Assembly (NCBI RefSeq): GCF_014201135.1
Contig: NZ_JACHDR010000001.1
Span: 1,736,001-1,800,000 of the forward strand
From: Neomicrococcus aestuarii
GTDB lineage: Bacteria > Actinomycetota > Actinomycetes > Actinomycetales > Micrococcaceae
Reading direction: 5' to 3'
DNA: 64,000 nt
In this document: in pieces, positions 60,499 to 64,000 of the stretch
Layout of the letters: each line of letters begins with the position of its first letter
Numbering within the stretch: the first letter of the stretch is position 1
The notes under the pieces: model-generated
The model's database searches: none
Told to the model about the DNA's origin: nothing
Seen by the model: the letters and a program-made list of their open reading frames with translations, nothing else
Position numbers and translations under genes: made by a program

Positions 60499-61174
60499 CC
60501 AGAGTTTTGGTGGTGGATGATCAGTCGCTCACCCGCCAAGGGTGACGGACGTTCTTGGATCCCACCCGGATATTGAGGTGGTGGGGGAGGCTGTTGACGA
60601 CGCCCAGGCCGTGGCGTGCGTCCAGAGTCTTCGCCCGAGCGTGGTCCTCATGGACATTCGCATGCCGCTCGTTGACGGTATCGAGGCGACCCGCCGGATA
60701 TTCGAGGACCCCAACAACGCTGACGCACGCGACCTCATTCTGACCACGTTCGAGGAAGACGAAAACGTGGTTTCCGCCATTCGCGCGGGAGCCAGCGGAT
60801 TTATCGGCAAGGGCGCTGAGCCTGAGGACATTGTGAAGGCAGTTTTAGCGGTGTACGACGGCGAAGCTCTGCTGTCGCCCGTCGCCACCCGGGCGTTGAT
60901 CACCCGTTATGTCGCTGAAGTTCCGCGAAACTCCTCCGCGGGGACGCCGCATTTTCCCGAGCTAGAGCAACTGACGGTTCGTGAACAAGAAGTGTTGGTG
61001 CTCGTGGCGAGGGGATTCTCCAACACGGACATTGCAGAGCATCTGCAGATCTCGCCGTACACCTCGAAGACGCACGTCAATCGCATCATGGATAAGGTGC
61101 AGGCGCATGATCGCGCTCAGTTGGTGGTCCTGGCTTATGAGTCAGGACTCCTGACGCCGGGCCAGCAGAACTAG
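60495..61174 (+). pseudogene. NarL/LuxR-type response regulator with frameshift
   Basis: It starts TRVLVVDDQSLTRQG from a TTG overlapping the kinase stop, then hits a stop at 60543. The gene resumes in another frame as DVLGSHPDIEVVGEAVDDAQ, so a small indel lies near 60541. The remaining receiver has MDIRMPLVDG with the phosphoacceptor Asp. The C-terminal HTH is LTVREQEVLVLVARGFSNTD. If translated from GTG 60542 (210 residues) the first strand and acidic DD pair are lost. Its kinase and probable ABC targets are also broken, so it is most likely a pseudogene. Confidence 0.75.
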
Positions 61175-61207
61175 CCCGGCGGATTTCAGGAATTGGTGCT
61201 TTAGTCG

Positions 61208-61840
61208 CTAGGCCGCCGCGTGGCGGGCGCTCGTGGAGAGCTCCTTGGTGAACTCGTCGACGTGGCGTTCGATCAGATCGACGATCTCCCGAACTTCCTC
61301 GACAGACTTTTCTGCAAGGAGCGGGATGTCCCACTCGATGTAGGTGCTATCTGGCCGCTGCTCGATCTGGTCCAAGCAACCCATGGCGACTACGTATTCG
61401 GCGGCGTCATGGACGTCAGTGTCGATGGGCTTGGGGAACATGCCGCTCAAGTCGATGCCGCGCTCCTGAAGGACTTCCACGGCACGGTGATGCAAGTGGC
61501 CGCCCGGGTTGACGCCGCCGGAGCGCGTCCCGACAGCGCCTTCTGTCCGGCGTCCCATGAGGGCAGCTCCAATTTGCGAGCGTCCGGTGTTGGACGGGCA
61601 CACGAACAATACACGCGGCTTGTCGCCCTCGATGAGTCCATGCGAAATAGCCAGTGCGTGGAGGCGCTGATCCGCGAAGTGCTCCGTGGTGGTGAAAAGG
61701 TGAGTCTTGACTTTACTTTGGGCGTCGAGCGTCGCGAACGAGTAGTTGACGACATCGGCAATTTTCTCGGGGCTGAAGAGCTTTCCGTACTTCTCGGTCA
61801 GGTGTTCAGCGATGCGTGGCAGCATGCGTCGTGTTTCCAT
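61208..61840 (-). CDS. Arsenate-reductase-like / low-molecular-weight phosphatase protein with N-terminal helical domain
   Basis: 210 residues. Residues 1 to about 75 form a helical domain (MLPRIAEHLTEKYGKLFSPE). From about 77 on is an LMW-PTPase fold with the phosphate loop VLFVCPSNTGRSQIGAALM (C-x5-R), GTRSGGVNPGGHLHHRAVEVL and VAMGCLDQIEQRP, then WDIPLLAEKSVEEVREI. This architecture resembles actinobacterial arsenate reductases that use mycothiol. The usual DPxG-like segment reads WDIP here, and CPSNTGRS replaces the common CxHNAGRS. The ATG at 61840 has AAAAGGAGTGGCC. No other ars genes are near. Confidence 0.82.
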   Translation of the reverse strand: METRRMLPRIAEHLTEKYGKLFSPEKIADVVNYSFATLDAQSKVKTHLFTTTEHFADQRLHALAISHGLIEGDKPRVLFVCPSNTGRSQIGAALMGRRTEGAVGTRSGGVNPGGHLHHRAVEVLQERGIDLSGMFPKPIDTDVHDAAEYVVAMGCLDQIEQRPDSTYIEWDIPLLAEKSVEEVREIVDLIERHVDEFTKELSTSARHAAA

Positions 61841-61990
61841 GGCCACTCCTTTTGAGTCGAGTCCCTATCTGAACCTCAGTTGAACAGAAAGTGAACTTTA
61901 GGTTAACAAGCATAATGACGCCGCTGTGATTTGTAACTAGTTCAGAGTGATTTTTTAGGCCATCGCAGGGGTTCCAGTACTTTGGGAAGT

Positions 61991-63229
61991 ATGCCCCCTA
62001 GATCTGAAGAGAAGGCACCCAAGCCGAGCGGCGGCGTGGTACTCCTTTCTGAAAATGACGGAAACGTAGCGCGCCAAACGCAAGCCCAAAAGCTCAATAC
62101 CCTGAACCACAAGTACTTGGTGCGCGTGGAATCCCGCGCCACCTGGTCCGGAATTGTGGCCGCGGTGCTGGCGGGCGGCTTCGCTTTTCTCGCGTTCCAG
62201 GGGTACCGACCGCCGCTGTCTGGAGACAATTCGGTGGCCGTGTATGCGGCAATTCTGTCTGCGATTGCCTCGGCGCTCGCGTTCTTCATGGGGTTTCTCT
62301 TCGCAACGCAGCAAGCGCTGAAGTGGCTCTCGGAACGACCATTGCCGCGCCGGATTCTCGACGCTCTGGCGCTCATGGCCATGCACGGATCCATCGCGAT
62401 GATGGGATCCTTAGCACTGTTTCGGATGTTCCAAGCGTCTTTCGTGGGCCTGACTGTTGATGCGATCGCGGGATCGGCCATGGTGGCTGGCGCTGCGGCG
62501 ATGGCTGCGTACTTGTCCTACTCTTCGGGCGCCAAGATCAGCACGGCAAGCCTGTCAGTGCTGTTGGCTTCTTATGTCGCCGCGGGCGTTGTGGTGAGCA
62601 TGCTGTACGCCGAAAATCCCTTCTGGTGGCACTCGATGTTCAGTGAACTGGGCACGGGGCAGGCAGGCCCCACCAGCTATTGGACGTTCAACACCACGCT
62701 GGTGACTTCAGGAATTCTGCTCGCACTGCTCGCCGACTTCATCACGCGTGAACTCAAGGACTGGAGCGAAGTGAAATGGCTGGCCAAGCGAGAGCTGATT
62801 GATTTTTCGCCGGCTCTGCCCGTGCGGTTCTTGAGGCGAGTGGAGACGCGGTTTGTGCGGCCGCGCGTCTCGATTGTGCGCGGATGCCTCATTGGAATCG
62901 GCGTGTGCTTGGTGGGGATCGGACTGGCTCCCGTGCACACCATGACTGACCTGCACACGGCGTTTGTCTGGGTGGCCGCGTTCTTGATTGTTTTCATGAT
63001 GCTCGGGGTGCCGGTGTGGATGCCGTATTTCCCGGGAGCGTTCTACATCATGAGTTTTGGTGCGGTGCTGGTCTTGGTGGGCGCTTCATATCTGTGGTTT
63101 GGGCTGGGGTACTACAACCTCACGGCCCTTGAACTGGTGGCGGCAGGCGTGTTGTTTGGTTGGTTGGTGGTCCTGATCCGCAACATTGACGCCGTGATGA
63201 GCCAGCCGGAAACCGAACGCGCGGCGTAG
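61991..63229 (+). CDS. DUF998-like multi-pass membrane protein
   Basis: 412 residues with about ten hydrophobic segments. The N-terminal 50 residues are polar (PPRSEEKAPKPSGG). The segment SMFSELGTGQAGPTSYWTFN then TTLVTSGI resembles the SELG...FN motif of DUF998 proteins. A cytoplasmic loop (ELKDWSEVKWLAKRELIDFS) separates two halves. Function unknown. The ATG at 61991 has GGGAAG too close for good spacing, so a leaderless start is possible; a TTG at 61982 is the alternative. Confidence 0.78.
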   Translation: MPPRSEEKAPKPSGGVVLLSENDGNVARQTQAQKLNTLNHKYLVRVESRATWSGIVAAVLAGGFAFLAFQGYRPPLSGDNSVAVYAAILSAIASALAFFMGFLFATQQALKWLSERPLPRRILDALALMAMHGSIAMMGSLALFRMFQASFVGLTVDAIAGSAMVAGAAAMAAYLSYSSGAKISTASLSVLLASYVAAGVVVSMLYAENPFWWHSMFSELGTGQAGPTSYWTFNTTLVTSGILLALLADFITRELKDWSEVKWLAKRELIDFSPALPVRFLRRVETRFVRPRVSIVRGCLIGIGVCLVGIGLAPVHTMTDLHTAFVWVAAFLIVFMMLGVPVWMPYFPGAFYIMSFGAVLVLVGASYLWFGLGYYNLTALELVAAGVLFGWLVVLIRNIDAVMSQPETERAA

Positions 63230-63325
63230 GGCTTTCGTGGGATTGAGATGTCACAATCCGTAGCCCGCGAGGGCGGTGAGTGACCAGGATGTGAGTTGCA
63301 ACCTAAGTTGTGACATGGTGCAAAG

Positions 63326-64000
63326 GTGACCAATCTCTTCGTGAAACAACCTCTCGCCGGGCGCATCGCTGCGCTTGTTGGCATCTTCATGCTTGCGCTG
63401 GCGCTTCGAGCCGCCGCTCTGGTGGTGGCGCCACTGCTTCCCGAAGCCGGACCTGCTCTCGGTTTCAATTCGGCATCCACGGGTCTCTTGGCGATGCTCG
63501 CGCCCGGAACCTTCGCGGTGTTTGGGTTCTTCGCTCCGGCGCTCATTAAACGGTTGGGGCTGGAACGCGCTCTGGCTGTCTCCATCACGCTGGCTGTAGT
63601 GGGTCAGGTGCTGCGCGTCTTCATGCCAAACGTGTGGTCCTTCTTGGCGCTGTCCATTGTGGCGCTCGCAGGATACGGAATCGGCAACGTGGTGCTTCCG
63701 CCTCTCATCAAGAAGTACTACCCGGACCGATTGGCGCTGGTCACGGCGATCTACGTAACGCTCATATCTATTGGTACGGCCGTCAGCCCTTTGTTTGCGG
63801 TACCCATTGCCCAAGCCACCAACTGGCAGTTCTCCATGGCTATTTGGGCACTCCTGAGTCTGGTGGTTGCCGTACCGTGGGCCATTCAGTTGGCTCAGGA
63901 TCGTCGCGTTGAAAGACTCACCGGCAAAAAGCGACCGGACGATCCCTTCGCAACCTCAGCCACCCCCGCAAAGATCAATCCGTTCCGCTCGCCCGTTGCT
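63326..64000 (+). CDS. MFS transporter, CynX/NimT-like (partial, runs off window)
   Basis: 225 codons are seen from a GTG at 63326. Features: GRIAALVGIFMLALALRAAA, LLPEAGPALGFNSASTGLLA, APALIKRLGLERALAVSITL and GYGIGNVVLPPLIKKYYPDR, typical of the cyanate/2-nitroimidazole transporter group. The substrate is unknown. The start has no clear ribosome-binding site; an ATG at 63315 is out of frame. The hydrophilic loop RRVERLTGKKRPDD marks the middle of the protein. Confidence 0.85.
   Translation, partial: MTNLFVKQPLAGRIAALVGIFMLALALRAAALVVAPLLPEAGPALGFNSASTGLLAMLAPGTFAVFGFFAPALIKRLGLERALAVSITLAVVGQVLRVFMPNVWSFLALSIVALAGYGIGNVVLPPLIKKYYPDRLALVTAIYVTLISIGTAVSPLFAVPIAQATNWQFSMAIWALLSLVVAVPWAIQLAQDRRVERLTGKKRPDDPFATSATPAKINPFRSPVA

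Noticed and set aside
1-64000. tRNA/rRNA genes, CRISPR arrays, insertion sequences and prophage
   Set aside because: I looked for tRNA-like T-arm sequences, regularly spaced repeats, transposase and phage structural genes and found none.

Overview
The window is a high-GC (about 60%) actinobacterial chromosome segment. Gene content and layout fit an Arthrobacter-like member of the Micrococcaceae: many GTG starts, 4-bp overlaps between genes, FCD-type GntR regulators, and a creatine-to-sarcosine-to-glycine catabolic block. This assignment is inferred from gene content, because no rRNA or marker gene is present. No tRNA, CRISPR array, prophage or insertion sequence was seen.

Layout. 1-0.5 kb: 5' part of an Mrr-like restriction gene running off the edge. 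0.6-5.6 kb: a 5-oxoproline operon on the minus strand (pxpA, a fused pxpB-pxpC, a biotin carboxylase/BCCP protein, a GntR regulator) with a candidate operator. 5.7-8.6 kb: small metabolic genes. 8.8-12.7 kb: a heterodimeric ABC exporter. 12.7-17.5 kb: a membrane protein of unknown function, a CPBP protease, and MFS and MATE efflux genes, followed by a convergent TetR gene with a perfect palindrome upstream. 18.4-22.8 kb: small membrane proteins, a CGNR regulator divergent from an EamA transporter, and an exonuclease/BRCT protein. 22.9-25.9 kb: copper operon csoR-copZ-copA with a CsoR-type operator. 26-28.9 kb: acyl-CoA ligase and a FemX-like transferase.

28.9-37.6 kb is the most striking part. 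The de novo NAD operon (nrtR-nadA-nadB-nadC-cysteine desulfurase, every junction a 4-bp overlap) lies between two RES/Xre (MbcTA-type) toxin-antitoxin modules. The characterised toxins of that family destroy NAD+. A 23-bp palindrome ahead of nrtR is the probable NrtR operator.

38.5-58.9 kb is organised around creatine and sarcosine breakdown: glyA-soxB-soxD-soxA-soxG, its GntR regulator, creatinase, an acetaldehyde-type aldehyde dehydrogenase with its DUF779 partner, an IclR regulator and an MHS-family transporter. A 19-bp operator-like sequence recurs at three promoters here. A PucR regulator and a creatininase gene are joined head to head with both 5' ends missing, so the creatinine-to-creatine step looks lost. 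Inserted in this block is a five-gene operon: a 35-residue secreted peptide, a lipoprotein, a peptidoglycan-binding adaptor and a MacB-type ABC pair.

59.1-61.2 kb is a graveyard of an ABC transporter and a two-component system with multiple deletions. The window ends with a LMW-phosphatase/arsenate-reductase-like gene, a membrane protein and a partial MFS gene.

A short repeat, consensus AGTACGACGACGCNGCTCAC, recurs across the window. It occurs between genes, once as an inverted pair, and also inside coding regions, where it is often read as YDDAA in linkers.
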